Below are positions 27,409-37,011 of a stretch of DNA of 64,000 nucleotides, in pieces. Numbering within the stretch: the first letter of the stretch is position 1; each line of letters begins with the position of its first letter. The DNA is from Gammaproteobacteria bacterium (GTDB lineage Bacteria; Pseudomonadota; Gammaproteobacteria; DSM-16500). The stretch covers positions 1 through 64,000 of the forward strand of contig JABDEN010000002.1 in assembly GCA_013287025.1 (NCBI GenBank), given 5' to 3'. The translations under genes and the position numbers were made by a program. Below the pieces are notes generated by a model that did not search any database, was not told the origin of the DNA, and saw only the letters and a list, made by a program, of their open reading frames with translations.

Positions 27409-27422
27409 TCAGGAGTCTTCGA

Positions 27423-28763
27423 ATGTTAGATAAAGTTGTCATTGCTAATCGTGGAGAAATTGCATTGCGCATTTTGCGTGCCTGCAAAGAACTGGGGATT
27501 AAAACCGTCGCTGTGCACTCCACCGCTGATCGCGATTTGATGCATGTGCGGCTCGCGGATGAATCCGTTTGTATCGGCCCACCGGCTGCAAACGAAAGTT
27601 ATTTAAGTATTCCTGCCATTATTAGTGCCGCTGAAATTACGGATGCGGTTGCCATTCATCCAGGTTATGGTTTTTTGGCAGAAAACGCGAGTTTCGCCGA
27701 ACAAGTTGAAAAAAGCGGCTTTATTTTTATTGGTCCAAGACCCGACAGCATTCGCCAAATGGGGGATAAAGTGGCTGCGATTCAAGCCATGAAAGCACTG
27801 GGTATTCCTTGTGTCCCCGGTTCTAGTGAGCCTATCGGTACTGATGATGCTGAAACGTTGCGTATGGCCCGAGAAATAGGCTATCCCATTATCATTAAAG
27901 CCGCAGGTGGTGGCGGTGGACGCGGGATGCGCGTTGTGAACACCGAACCGCACTTATTAAATGCGATTGCGATGACAAAAACCGAAGCACGTGCCGCTTT
28001 TAATAATGATAAAGTTTACATGGAAAAATACTTACAAACGCCTAGACATATCGAAATTCAAGTGATTGGCGACGGGTTTGGCAATGCCATTCATTTAGGT
28101 GAACGCGATTGTTCTATTCAAAGGCGACATCAAAAAATTATTGAAGAAGCCCCAGCACCCGGCATTACTCCCGAACAACGCGAGGCTATCGGTGAACGTT
28201 GCGCGCAAGCTTGTCGTGATATGAAATATCGTGGCGCGGGTACTTTCGAGTTTTTGTATGAAAACAAAGAATTTTACTTTATCGAAATGAATACCCGCGT
28301 ACAAGTAGAACATCCTATTACCGAAATGATCACCGGTTTCGATATCGTCAAAGAACAATTGCGTATTGCCGCAGGTGAGAAGATTTCTATTGCGCAATCC
28401 GATGTGAAAATCAAAGGTCATGCGATTGAATGTCGTATTAATGCCGAAGATCCAAAATCATTCATTCCATGCCCCGGCACCATTACCTACTTTCACGCAC
28501 CGGGTGGCCCTGGCATTCGACTGGATTCTCATATATATGGCAGTTACAAAGTTCCGCCGTTTTATGATTCACTCATCGCAAAAGTCATCGCTTACGGCGA
28601 AACTCGCGAAATTGCCCTCAGTCGAATGCGAAATGCACTCGATGAAATGGTCATTGAAGGTATAAAAACTAATCTAACCCTACATCAGGATATTTTACGG
28701 GGAAATTCATTTCAAAAAGGTGTGGTGAATATCCATTATTTAGAACAATGGATGAATGTATAA
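27423..28763 (+). CDS. accC: Biotin carboxylase subunit of acetyl-CoA carboxylase
   Basis: 446 residues, full length. The N-terminal [20 protein letters not shown] motif, the glycine-rich ATP-grasp loop ([14 protein letters not shown]), the catalytic [20 protein letters not shown] and [14 protein letters not shown] segments and the C-terminal closure are all present. It carboxylates biotin on AccB with bicarbonate and ATP. A ribosome site (AGGAG) lies before the ATG. Same operon as accB, which is the usual arrangement. Confidence 0.98.
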   Translation: MLDKVVIANRGEIALRILRACKELGIKTVAVHSTADRDLMHVRLADESVCIGPPAANESYLSIPAIISAAEITDAVAIHPGYGFLAENASFAEQVEKSGFIFIGPRPDSIRQMGDKVAAIQAMKALGIPCVPGSSEPIGTDDAETLRMAREIGYPIIIKAAGGGGGRGMRVVNTEPHLLNAIAMTKTEARAAFNNDKVYMEKYLQTPRHIEIQVIGDGFGNAIHLGERDCSIQRRHQKIIEEAPAPGITPEQREAIGERCAQACRDMKYRGAGTFEFLYENKEFYFIEMNTRVQVEHPITEMITGFDIVKEQLRIAAGEKISIAQSDVKIKGHAIECRINAEDPKSFIPCPGTITYFHAPGGPGIRLDSHIYGSYKVPPFYDSLIAKVIAYGETREIALSRMRNALDEMVIEGIKTNLTLHQDILRGNSFQKGVVNIHYLEQWMNV

Positions 28764-28833
28764 TATTTTTGCTATGTAACTTCCTGTTTTTTATAAAAAT
28801 ACCAAAAATTGACAGGAAATCGCTCAAATAAGA

Positions 28834-28864
28834 ATTGATCGAACAACGATCAATAGTGTATAAT
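28834..28864 (+). promoter_or_regulatory. Promoter with overlapping inverted repeat upstream of fis
   Basis: TTGATC (28835-28840) and TATAAT (28859-28864) with an 18-base spacer form a convincing sigma-70 promoter. A perfect 8-base inverted repeat, ATTGATCG-N5-CGATCAAT (28834-28854), covers the -35 box and spacer, which would suit an operator for a repressor. Confidence 0.65.
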
Positions 28865-28920
28865 CCTGACCTGAGAGAATTTTTTAACCCTGAGCTTTGA
28901 TTATTTATTGAGAGACGACA

Positions 28921-29232
28921 ATGGCTATTAACAGCACAACACCGATAGACACAACAGAAACTGCGGCAAAAACACAGTCACCGTTTATTGTTGCGCACAA
29001 AAACCAACCTTTGCATGATAGCGTGCGTCAAGCACTCGAAAGCTACTTTTTGCAATTGAAAGGACAACCACCAACCAATCTTTATGAAATGGTATTGGCG
29101 GAAGTTGAAGTTCCTTTACTTGAAGCTGTCATGGAATACACCAAAGGTAATCAGTCGCGCGCAGCAATATTGTTAGGTTTAAGTCGCGGTACATTACGCA
29201 AAAAACTCAAAATCTATGGAATGTTGGATTAG
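28921..29232 (+). CDS. fis: DNA-binding protein Fis
   Basis: A 103-residue Fis-family nucleoid protein. The C-terminal helix-turn-helix ([20 protein letters not shown], about 77-96) is close to the Fis consensus, and the central [20 protein letters not shown] helix forms the dimer. The first 25 residues are Thr/Ala-rich and not conserved. Fis bends DNA and controls growth-phase genes; Legionella relatives encode several Fis proteins that repress effector genes. Here it is not coupled to dusB as in enteric bacteria. It has its own promoter and an intrinsic terminator. Confidence 0.95.
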   Translation: MAINSTTPIDTTETAAKTQSPFIVAHKNQPLHDSVRQALESYFLQLKGQPPTNLYEMVLAEVEVPLLEAVMEYTKGNQSRAAILLGLSRGTLRKKLKIYGMLD

Positions 29233-29267
29233 TTTTTTAATCTAATCTTTTCCGTAAGATAAGACAG

Positions 29268-29294
29268 AAATCCCGTTCGCGCGGGATTTTTTTT
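29268..29294 (+). terminator. Intrinsic terminator after fis
   Basis: Stem AAATCCCG / CGGGATTT with a short TTCGCG loop followed by a run of eight T, 36 bases after the fis stop. A TATAAT box at 29298 follows at once and may start the dotU-icmF transcript. Confidence 0.88.
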
Positions 29295-29336
29295 GTGTAT
29301 AATCGCAGTTAACATGCTGGAAGAGGAAAAACTGCG

Positions 29337-30203
29337 ATGCAAACATCAAATAATGAAAAATCTGCGGTTCCACATCTACACTTGCATTTGAATGCAAATG
29401 CCTCTCACATTGAAAATGACCCTCCCTTTATTCTCACCAAAAATACCGCACTGCAACAACCCATGATTTTGCATAGTAAATTTATTATTCATCATCATAA
29501 ATCAGGATTGAATCCACTGGTTGATGCAGCAGCTTATGTCTTTTCAAGCATTGGCAAAATTAAAACCCTAAACCCTTTTTCCAACTTGAGCAAATTACAA
29601 AAAGAATTCATTGAAGAAATTAATACCTTCGAAGTGAGCGCAAAAGCCCAAGGGTATACCTCGGAATATATTGTGGTTTCTCGATATGCGCTCCTTGCGA
29701 CCATTGACGATATTATTACAAACACCGATTGGGGCCGCGAAGATTGGAACCACTTTAGTTTACTCGATGTATTTAGCCAAGAGAGTGGGCGCGAAGAACG
29801 GTTTTTTATGATTCTTGAACGCATCAGCAAGGATCCCAAGCTTTATATCGATGTCATGGAATTAATGTACATCTGCCTCAGCTTGGGCTACAAAGGAAGT
29901 TATCGCCACACGGAAGAAAAAAACTTACAACTAGAAAATGTCACGCATGCACTTTATCAACATATTCGAGCACATCATGGAGATTTCAGCAAAACGTTAT
30001 CTCCTTTTCCCATTCGACCTAAACAACATACCAAAATGAATGCTCCGAAAATCTCCTATTGGTTTTTGTTTTTCTTAACCGCTTGCTTCATCATGCTTCT
30101 ATTTATTGGTTTAGGATATTTTCTCGATCATATCTCCAATCAATCTTTCGATGCATTAATGCATATTGGGAAATCGATACTGTATGAATCCAACGCTACT
30201 TAA
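29337..30203 (+). CDS. icmH: Type IVB secretion protein IcmH/DotU
   Basis: 288 residues with a cytoplasmic DotU/TssL-type domain (IEEINTFEVSAKAQGYTSEY; VVSRYALLATIDDII; FFMILERISKDP; ELMYICLSLGYKGSYR) and one C-terminal membrane helix (about 240-262). IcmH/DotU pairs with IcmF in the inner membrane, stabilises the Dot/Icm machine and helps place it at the cell poles. GAAGAGGA precedes the ATG. The stop overlaps the start of icmF. In this genome the pair lies on the strand opposite to the main dot/icm block. Confidence 0.93.
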   Translation: MQTSNNEKSAVPHLHLHLNANASHIENDPPFILTKNTALQQPMILHSKFIIHHHKSGLNPLVDAAAYVFSSIGKIKTLNPFSNLSKLQKEFIEEINTFEVSAKAQGYTSEYIVVSRYALLATIDDIITNTDWGREDWNHFSLLDVFSQESGREERFFMILERISKDPKLYIDVMELMYICLSLGYKGSYRHTEEKNLQLENVTHALYQHIRAHHGDFSKTLSPFPIRPKQHTKMNAPKISYWFLFFLTACFIMLLFIGLGYFLDHISNQSFDALMHIGKSILYESNAT

Positions 30204-33200
30204 CATTTTAAAAAGACAAACCATTTTAATTATTATTTTTACTCTGCTAACCATTATTATTTGGTTTAGGGGACCGACTCTCGTATTAAATGGCTTATAC
30301 CCATTTTATACGATTGAACAACGCTGTTACGCGATATTGTTGATGGGATTATTGTGGTTTTTAAAATTAATTTTTGTTGATCTCCATCCTAATAATCGAG
30401 CCATCAAAAATCCGCCTGAAGTGCAAAAAAAAATTGAACGTTTAAAAGGTCATTTTAAAGGCGCGATTGAATTTTTAAAAAAAACTACCATTCAAAAACA
30501 TGATAAAAAAATTAATCTCTTAAGCTTACCTTGGTTTTTATTTATTGGCCCTGAAAATTCTGGGAAAACGACTTTACTTGCCAATTCTAACATTCATTTT
30601 ATTTTGGCAAAGTCACTCAAGTCTTCTCAAAAAAAAATCGTCCCTTCTGATATTTCTGATTGGTGGGTCACCAAAGATGCGGTATTAGTCGACACGCCCG
30701 GTGGTTATATTCTATCGAAAACAAAAAATGGTACTTTTAAAAGCACGCTTTTTCATCGACTATGGCGAGAATTGATACTTCTCATTGTGAAATACAGAAA
30801 AAAACAGCTAAAAGGCGTCGTGATTGCTTTACATTTACCTGAAATTACTCGAGGCTCGAGACAACACAAAAATCAATTAATATTTGATTTACGAAAAAGA
30901 ATTTTAGAATTACATAAAACCTTTGGGGGGCATCTACCCATTCATCTCCTTATCACCAAATGTGATTTAATTCCGGGTTTTTCTGAGTTTTTTAGCGAAA
31001 GCACCACGGATGAAATTTCTCACAATTTTGGCATTACCATTCCGCCATTAATGATAAATGAAAATATTCATGAAGTTTTTACAGAACGCTTTAATGTTTT
31101 AATCAAACGTTTAAACAAACAGCTGATCACTCGCTTGCACCAAGAAAGAAATCTTGTCGGAAAAGCGCGGATCAAAGATTTTCCTTTGCATATTGAACAT
31201 TTAAAAGAACACATCGTGCAATTCTTAAAAGCGATCGGACAAGCCAAGCTGCCTTTAAGAAGCGTTCATTTAACCAGTGCTGCACAAAAGAATGAGAGCG
31301 CGCAACCAACCATTATTGCAGAAGTTGACTCGACACAAAGTTTAAGTATTCTCACCGCACCACCTAGGGTAGAACGTGCTTATTTCATCAAACAGTTCTT
31401 GCTTCAAACATTACTTGTCACGAGTATCACCCCTCATTCCAAAAATTATCATCAAAAATTGTGGACGAGGCGTATTGCTTATGCCGCCTCGATTACTTTA
31501 ATTGTTGTGTCCGCGATTGTTTTTGGTCGTGATTTTAAACAAGGAATGGATGCATCCCTTGAGATTCAACAGCATTTGAAACAATACGAGGCGACCTTAA
31601 AACAAAGTCAACAAAGTAATTATTTAACAGAAGCCTCATTAGATTTATTGAATGCTTTACAAAAAGCCGCAAAAAATAAATCGCATTCATTATTTTATGC
31701 GAATCAATCTGCTGACGTTTCCGCTAAACTTTATCAACAAACATTACAAACCATTGTTTTGCCGCAGATTAAAAATTATTTCGAACGATATTTACAAACT
31801 GCGACACAAAAAAAAGCGGAAAATGTTTATCCGATTTTGAAAGCATACATCATGCTTGGCGATAAAAAACATTTTGATACCGATTTTTTAGCAAAAACAC
31901 TTTCACAACTCATGCCTAGCACTGTCGATCAACACACCATTCATGCATTAACGCAGCATGTGAAAGCAGCAGTCCAATCAGAAACTTATTTCAAATTAGA
32001 CCCTGATCTCATTTGGAAAGTTCGCAAAGATTTTTATCGATTACCGAAAATTGAACTCGCTTTTATTTTATTAAAAAATATGGATAACAATAATGCGGAT
32101 CAATCCATCGTGTTGGGCACGCATCTTACCGACACCCCTATTTTAATGAGCAAAGCACTAGAGCCGCAAATTCCTGCGATGTATACCGCTAAATCTTTTG
32201 AAAAAATTATTTCTGAAGAAATTAATCAAGCCATTGATGAAATTTATGAAGGCAATTGGATATTGGGAAATAATCCGTATGAGCCGACGGATGATGAAGT
32301 CGTTGCATTAACGACGGACGTGCATACGCAATACATCGAGAAATACGTAGATATTTGGGAAAGTTTACTCGCGAATATTGAAATTCGCACACCTAAAAAT
32401 TTAAACGAAATGGATGCGATTATCACAGCCTTAACTTCACATCAGTCACCGTTATTACAACTTTTGCATACCATTCGTGATAATACGAATTTTATTCCTA
32501 TTTTAGATGGAAGCCCAAAATTACAAAGGCTCGGCGTATTATTAACTGATGTCAATAATAATGGTTTATACGATATTTTCGTGAGTCTGCAGCAATTACA
32601 TCACGAATTACAACTGATGTTACAGGCATCCAATCCATCGGACGCTATTTTCAACGCAACAGTTAAACGCACACAAAATATTGCAGAAAACGATTCGCTC
32701 CATCAACTTCGAACTATCGCTGAAAATGCCCCAGAACCCTTAAAATCATGGCTATTCATGATCGCGAAAAATACGTGGCAACAAATGCTTTTAGAAACGG
32801 CCACATTTATCGAAGCAAAATATCAAAGTGATGTGATGGCTACCTTCCGCAGCCAGATTATGAATCATTATCCATTTCACACGACTTCACTTTTAGAAGT
32901 AGATTTGACGCAATTTACGAATTTCTTCGGTAATCCGGGACAACTAAATCAGTTTCATCAACATTACTTAAAACCATTTCTCGATGAATCTGGCAAAGCG
33001 TGGCGCGTGACTGATAATCAAAAAATCCCGTTAAATGAAGCAATTTTAGGGCAAATTGAGCAGGGCATGCTTTTACAACATGCTTTTTTCCCCAATGGGG
33101 ATAATAAATTGTATGTCACTTTCTCCTTGCAGCCGATGAGTTTAGATAAAAGTATGCGAGGACTCACCTTAAATATTAACGGACAAGAAATTCGTTATGA

Positions 33201-33504
33201 AAAAAATCACGAAGAAACCGCGCGATTATTATCGTGGCCTGGCATAAATTCCATGCACGCGACCACGCTTAATTTTGTAAGCATGAACAATCAGTTGCGC
33301 ACGAGATCCTATCAAGGCAATTGGGGCTGGTTTAAATTGGTGAGCGCTTCAACCGAAACCGTTCGCTCCAAAAAAGAAATCGTGCTTTCTTTTAACGTGG
33401 ATGGGTACTCTGCAAAATATGTTTTATTTACCGAAGGTAAGCTAAATCCATTTTTATCAATGAATATCTCGCACTTTAATTTAGTGCCGCATGTGATGGT
33501 ATGA
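30184..33504 (+). CDS. icmF: Type IVB secretion protein IcmF
   Basis: A large inner-membrane protein of about 1106 residues. Two N-terminal helices (about 10-30 and 40-60) are followed by a GTPase-like domain with Walker A GPENSGKTTLL (about 122-132) and VDTPGGYI, a third helix near residue 435 and a large periplasmic domain. It acts with IcmH/DotU to support the Dot/Icm channel. I chose the ATG at 30184, which overlaps the dotU end by 20 bases; a TTG six codons upstream is possible. Similar to TssM of type VI systems, but the partner genes here are dot/icm. Confidence 0.93.
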   Translation: MNPTLLNILKRQTILIIIFTLLTIIIWFRGPTLVLNGLYPFYTIEQRCYAILLMGLLWFLKLIFVDLHPNNRAIKNPPEVQKKIERLKGHFKGAIEFLKKTTIQKHDKKINLLSLPWFLFIGPENSGKTTLLANSNIHFILAKSLKSSQKKIVPSDISDWWVTKDAVLVDTPGGYILSKTKNGTFKSTLFHRLWRELILLIVKYRKKQLKGVVIALHLPEITRGSRQHKNQLIFDLRKRILELHKTFGGHLPIHLLITKCDLIPGFSEFFSESTTDEISHNFGITIPPLMINENIHEVFTERFNVLIKRLNKQLITRLHQERNLVGKARIKDFPLHIEHLKEHIVQFLKAIGQAKLPLRSVHLTSAAQKNESAQPTIIAEVDSTQSLSILTAPPRVERAYFIKQFLLQTLLVTSITPHSKNYHQKLWTRRIAYAASITLIVVSAIVFGRDFKQGMDASLEIQQHLKQYEATLKQSQQSNYLTEASLDLLNALQKAAKNKSHSLFYANQSADVSAKLYQQTLQTIVLPQIKNYFERYLQTATQKKAENVYPILKAYIMLGDKKHFDTDFLAKTLSQLMPSTVDQHTIHALTQHVKAAVQSETYFKLDPDLIWKVRKDFYRLPKIELAFILLKNMDNNNADQSIVLGTHLTDTPILMSKALEPQIPAMYTAKSFEKIISEEINQAIDEIYEGNWILGNNPYEPTDDEVVALTTDVHTQYIEKYVDIWESLLANIEIRTPKNLNEMDAIITALTSHQSPLLQLLHTIRDNTNFIPILDGSPKLQRLGVLLTDVNNNGLYDIFVSLQQLHHELQLMLQASNPSDAIFNATVKRTQNIAENDSLHQLRTIAENAPEPLKSWLFMIAKNTWQQMLLETATFIEAKYQSDVMATFRSQIMNHYPFHTTSLLEVDLTQFTNFFGNPGQLNQFHQHYLKPFLDESGKAWRVTDNQKIPLNEAILGQIEQGMLLQHAFFPNGDNKLYVTFSLQPMSLDKSMRGLTLNINGQEIRYEKNHEETARLLSWPGINSMHATTLNFVSMNNQLRTRSYQGNWGWFKLVSASTETVRSKKEIVLSFNVDGYSAKYVLFTEGKLNPFLSMNISHFNLVPHVMV

Positions 33505-33584
33505 GCAATAAAGTTCATCGGTTTATCAATTATATTGATTACTAAATTTTAGGGAATTCGTATACCATGTCATGCTAACTAGCA

Positions 33585-33665
33585 CGTCGTCCCGCGGCTT
33601 GTCCGCGGGATCCAGTGACAGCAGCAATGCCATTCTGGATCCCGCGGACAAGCCGCGGGACGACG
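33585..33665. repeat. Palindromic repeat, family A
   Basis: Standard perfect 31-base arms; loop TGACAGCAGCAATGCCATT is identical to the loop at 47862. It follows icmF and precedes the permease gene. Confidence 0.95.
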
Positions 33666-33703
33666 ACGTTAATAGAGTGACATATTAATAACAGGCACCA
33701 ACC

Positions 33704-35077
33704 ATGACCAAAGGCATCACCACCTTCGCACTTGCGATGCTCATCACGGGCGCGATTGACAGTATCCGAAATTTACCTGCAACCGCATTGTTCGGTAGCT
33801 CCCTCATTTTCTTTTTTATTTTTGGTGCGATCGTTTTCCTCATTCCCGCTGCTTTGGTTTCTGCAGAACTTTCTTCACACTGTAATGAAAAAAGTGGAAT
33901 TTTCCATTGGGTACATCGCGCATTCGGTGAAAAAGCCGCTTTTTTGGCGATCTGGTTACAATGGATTAACACGATGGTATGGTTCCCCACTATTCTTTCA
34001 TTTATTGCGGGAACCGCGACTTATTTTTTAAATCCCGAACTCGCCCAAAATAAAACTTATTTAGTCACCGTGATTTTGTCGACGTTTTGGATTTTAACGT
34101 TGATTAATTTAAGAGGTATACATTTCTCCGCAAAATTTTCTAGTTTTTGCGCGGTCATTGGTATGATTATTCCAATGATTCTTATTGTGAATCTTGGAAT
34201 ATTTTGGCTTGTTTCAGGTAATCAATCGCATATTCAATTTAATACCGAAAATCTTTTACCGCATTTTGATTCTATTGATCATTGGATTTCTTTAACCGCC
34301 ATTATGACTGCTTTTTTAGGAATGGAACTCGCGACCGTGCATGTCAAAGAAGTCAGAGATCCACAACAATCTTTTCCGAAAGCTTTATTCATCTCCGTCG
34401 TTATCATTTTAGTGACCATGATTTTAGGGTCACTCACCATTGCGATGGTATTACCCAAAGAAGAGATTAATTTAGTGAATGGTGTGATCCAAGCTTTTAC
34501 TAATTTCTTTGCGTTGTATCATCTTTCTTGGGTAGTACCGATTATTACGATCATGATATTACTCGGCAGTTTTGGTGGAATCATTAGTTGGGTCATCTCC
34601 CCTGCGCGTGGTTTGTTGCATGCCGCCGAATTAGGTTTTTTACCGGCTTTTTTCACGAAAAAAAATGATAAAAACATCCCAACACATTTATTATTTCTGC
34701 AAGCGATATTAGTTACCTTTGTTTGTCTTGCCTTTCTCTTGATGCCAAGTGTAAATGGCTCTTATTGGTTGCTGACCGCATTAAGCACGCAACTTTATAT
34801 GTTGATGTACGTCGTGATGTTTTTAGCAGCGATATTTTTGAAATATAAATTCAAGCCTAGCAAACATTCCTTCACCATCCCCGGTGGCAAAATCGGCATG
34901 TGGCTCACGGCGGGCTTAGGCTTAATCGGTTGTGCCATTACTTTAGCCGTCGGTTTCATTCCTCCCAGCGGCATTGATGTTGGTGGATTTTGGCATTATG
35001 AAACGGTTTTTGTGAGCGGGTTAGTGGGAATGGTTGTGCCGGTGGTGTTTTTCTATGGGTTTAGGAAACTTAAATAA
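33704..35077 (+). CDS. APC-family amino-acid permease (glutamate/GABA antiporter-like)
   Basis: 457 residues with about twelve membrane helices. The first helix contains the unwound substrate-binding region (ITGAIDSIRNLPATALFG) seen in APC transporters, and the pattern resembles the GadC/glutamate-GABA antiporter branch, common in Legionella and Coxiella for amino-acid uptake. Substrate cannot be told from the sequence. It stands alone after a palindromic repeat; no decarboxylase gene is adjacent, so an acid-resistance pair is not supported. No signs of truncation. Confidence 0.87.
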   Translation: MTKGITTFALAMLITGAIDSIRNLPATALFGSSLIFFFIFGAIVFLIPAALVSAELSSHCNEKSGIFHWVHRAFGEKAAFLAIWLQWINTMVWFPTILSFIAGTATYFLNPELAQNKTYLVTVILSTFWILTLINLRGIHFSAKFSSFCAVIGMIIPMILIVNLGIFWLVSGNQSHIQFNTENLLPHFDSIDHWISLTAIMTAFLGMELATVHVKEVRDPQQSFPKALFISVVIILVTMILGSLTIAMVLPKEEINLVNGVIQAFTNFFALYHLSWVVPIITIMILLGSFGGIISWVISPARGLLHAAELGFLPAFFTKKNDKNIPTHLLFLQAILVTFVCLAFLLMPSVNGSYWLLTALSTQLYMLMYVVMFLAAIFLKYKFKPSKHSFTIPGGKIGMWLTAGLGLIGCAITLAVGFIPPSGIDVGGFWHYETVFVSGLVGMVVPVVFFYGFRKLK

Positions 35078-35306
35078 CGCCGATGGAAAAATTGAATCGT
35101 CATTTCCATTTTTCCTTCCTTTTTTGAATTTGTGTTTCAAAAAAGAAATCATATAACATTTTGTCAAAAACAAATGGATGCAAGGCTGGATTAGAGTGAG
35201 TTACAGCAAACAAATTTATAATCGCATATAGACATAAAAACTTATTTTTAGTATGATCTTCGCGCACTTAATAGTTGGGAAAAACAAAACGTTCAGGAAG
35301 AATAAA
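35078..35306. other. Non-coding stretch, probable left end of the IS607-type element
   Basis: AT-rich region between the permease and the recombinase remnant. It holds no convincing gene. The left end of the element should lie here, but IS607 elements have no terminal inverted repeats and I cannot place the boundary. A GGAAG ribosome site at about 35297 serves the remnant's ATG. Confidence 0.4.
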
Positions 35307-35497
35307 ATGAAAATGTATAAAATTAATGAATTTGCTCATATGGAACAGTGATTGAAGTCATGAACCATGAATCTCTTTCACCTGAAGCTGAAATGACAAA
35401 AGATTTATTATCTATCATTCATCGTTTTTCTAGTCGTCTGCATGGTTTAAGAAAATATAAGAATAATCTCAATGCTATCATCAAGGCGAAAGAATGA
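35307..35497 (+). pseudogene. tnpA: IS607-type serine recombinase TnpA, internally deleted
   Basis: The first 12 codons read MKMYKINEFAHM, the start of the MerR-like DNA-binding domain of IS607 recombinases. At about 35342 the frame jumps: in the next frame the sequence continues GTVIEVMNHESLSPEAEMTK and SIIHRFSSRLHGLRKYKNN, the C-terminal part of the same protein. The resolvase catalytic core of about 130 residues is missing, so it cannot catalyse transposition. Its stop overlaps the tnpB start (ATGA), as in intact IS607 elements. Confidence 0.85.
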
Positions 35498-37011
35498 GAA
35501 CAATAAAGCGCCATAGCATCGCGATTAATGCAGGGAAAAATACCCACATTGAAGCATTAGCAAAGGCTTATGCCAAAGAAAAAAACTATTGGCTTCTACA
35601 ATTTCAGCAACAAATCCACATACCTTTTATCAAAAATTCTCGCCATTTGCGCAATCAAGCCGTGAAAGAAAAATATAGCTCACGGTATGGATTGCAAGCC
35701 CGTATGTGGAAATTAGCATTGCAAGATGCAGCGGATATGATGGATCGATTTTGGCGTTCGATTTTTGATAAAATCAAGCGTGATATTTACCGCTCAAGTT
35801 TAGATGCCACACAAAAACATTATGCTTTTTGGCTATTAAAAGATTATGCGCGTTTCAGCGAAATGCTCGCCCTTAATCCATTAAATTTTAAAGAACTCAA
35901 TCTTTCATCGAGAAAAAAAGTCATCAATTTTCTTCAGAAAAAAATAAAGAAATACCGAAAAAATTATCCTAAAATAAAAAAAGCACGAAGTATCCTTTTA
36001 GACGAAAATTGTTATTCGATATTTACTCATGATAATCGTCAATATATTAAAATGATGACGACCATTCCAAGAAAGAGAATCACAATCCCTTTATCAGGCA
36101 ATACCCCGATCAAAGGAAATATTCGCTTAATTGTAAAAGGTCAAATGATTGAAGTGCATTACACAGCGGATCTGAAAGCCATTAAAAAATCCTTCACTCA
36201 ATCAGTGCTAGGTATTGATTTGGGTTATAGCGAAATCATGACTGATAGCGATGGAAAATCATACGAAACCGATTTTGGTGATATACTCACGACTGCATCC
36301 GATGGACTCAAAGTTAAGATGCAACGTCGAAATAAACTACACGCATTACAGAAAAAATATTCAGAATCAACAAGTATTGAAAAACAAAAAAAAGCAAAAA
36401 ATATTCTAAAAAACAATTTAGGCCAAATAAAACTAGAAGAAAATCAATATAAACTAAAAGCAACCCTTGATCGTAAAATCAATACTGCTTTTAATCAACT
36501 TAGCGAAAAAAATCCTGATGTGGTCGTCAGTGAAGGTTTATCACATCAATTTTCTTATCATTGCGGTCGTAATTGGAACCGTCGACTATCCTCTTGGATA
36601 AGAGGGGTATTACAAGAAAGATTAGCATTTAAAGCGTTGGCTAAAGGTTTTAGTCATCAGGTAGTCAATCCAGCGTATTCTTCACAAATGTGTGTCCCAT
36701 GCGGTTTTGTTGATCATCGGAATCGTAAGGGAGACAAATTTAAGTGTCTGCATTGCGGATATGTGAATCATGCAGATTGGGTGGCTGCTTTGAATCTTAG
36801 AAGTAGATATTTTGATCGAGAGATCACGCGATATACGCCTTATCGCGAAGTAAAACGAATATTACTTCAAAGATTCCATCGCCGTTTGGAAACCAATGCA
36901 TCGGGCACTGTTAACGGCAGGATTCCAGATACCACATTGCATGTATCAACCATGCGCGGTCAATCGGAAAGCGAATGGAAAACACAGTCAAACAAGGATG
37001 TCGATGTTTGA
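35494..37011 (+). CDS. tnpB: TnpB RNA-guided nuclease of IS607-type element
   Basis: A 505-residue TnpB, relative of Cas12 and larger than many (about 400). The RuvC residues are intact: D242 in LGIDLGYSE, E347 in VVVSEGLSH and D428 in NHADWVAALNL. The zinc ribbon has two Cys pairs (CVPC and CLHC) just before the last aspartate. TnpB proteins use an RNA from the element's right end to cut DNA and help keep the element. The partner recombinase is deleted, so the nuclease may persist alone or depend on another copy. Its last 100 or so bases are also read on the other strand by the vapC frame. Confidence 0.9.
   Translation: MRTIKRHSIAINAGKNTHIEALAKAYAKEKNYWLLQFQQQIHIPFIKNSRHLRNQAVKEKYSSRYGLQARMWKLALQDAADMMDRFWRSIFDKIKRDIYRSSLDATQKHYAFWLLKDYARFSEMLALNPLNFKELNLSSRKKVINFLQKKIKKYRKNYPKIKKARSILLDENCYSIFTHDNRQYIKMMTTIPRKRITIPLSGNTPIKGNIRLIVKGQMIEVHYTADLKAIKKSFTQSVLGIDLGYSEIMTDSDGKSYETDFGDILTTASDGLKVKMQRRNKLHALQKKYSESTSIEKQKKAKNILKNNLGQIKLEENQYKLKATLDRKINTAFNQLSEKNPDVVVSEGLSHQFSYHCGRNWNRRLSSWIRGVLQERLAFKALAKGFSHQVVNPAYSSQMCVPCGFVDHRNRKGDKFKCLHCGYVNHADWVAALNLRSRYFDREITRYTPYREVKRILLQRFHRRLETNASGTVNGRIPDTTLHVSTMRGQSESEWKTQSNKDVDV

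Noticed and set aside
29337..33504. DotU/IcmF pair as part of a type VI secretion system (TssL/TssM)
   Set aside because: The proteins are related to TssL and TssM, but no other tss genes (sheath, Hcp, VgrG, ClpV) are near, while most of a Dot/Icm locus lies within a few kilobases.
35494..37011. TnpB as a Cas12-type CRISPR effector
   Set aside because: No repeat-spacer array or cas1/cas2 is present, and the overlapping recombinase remnant places it in an IS607-type element.
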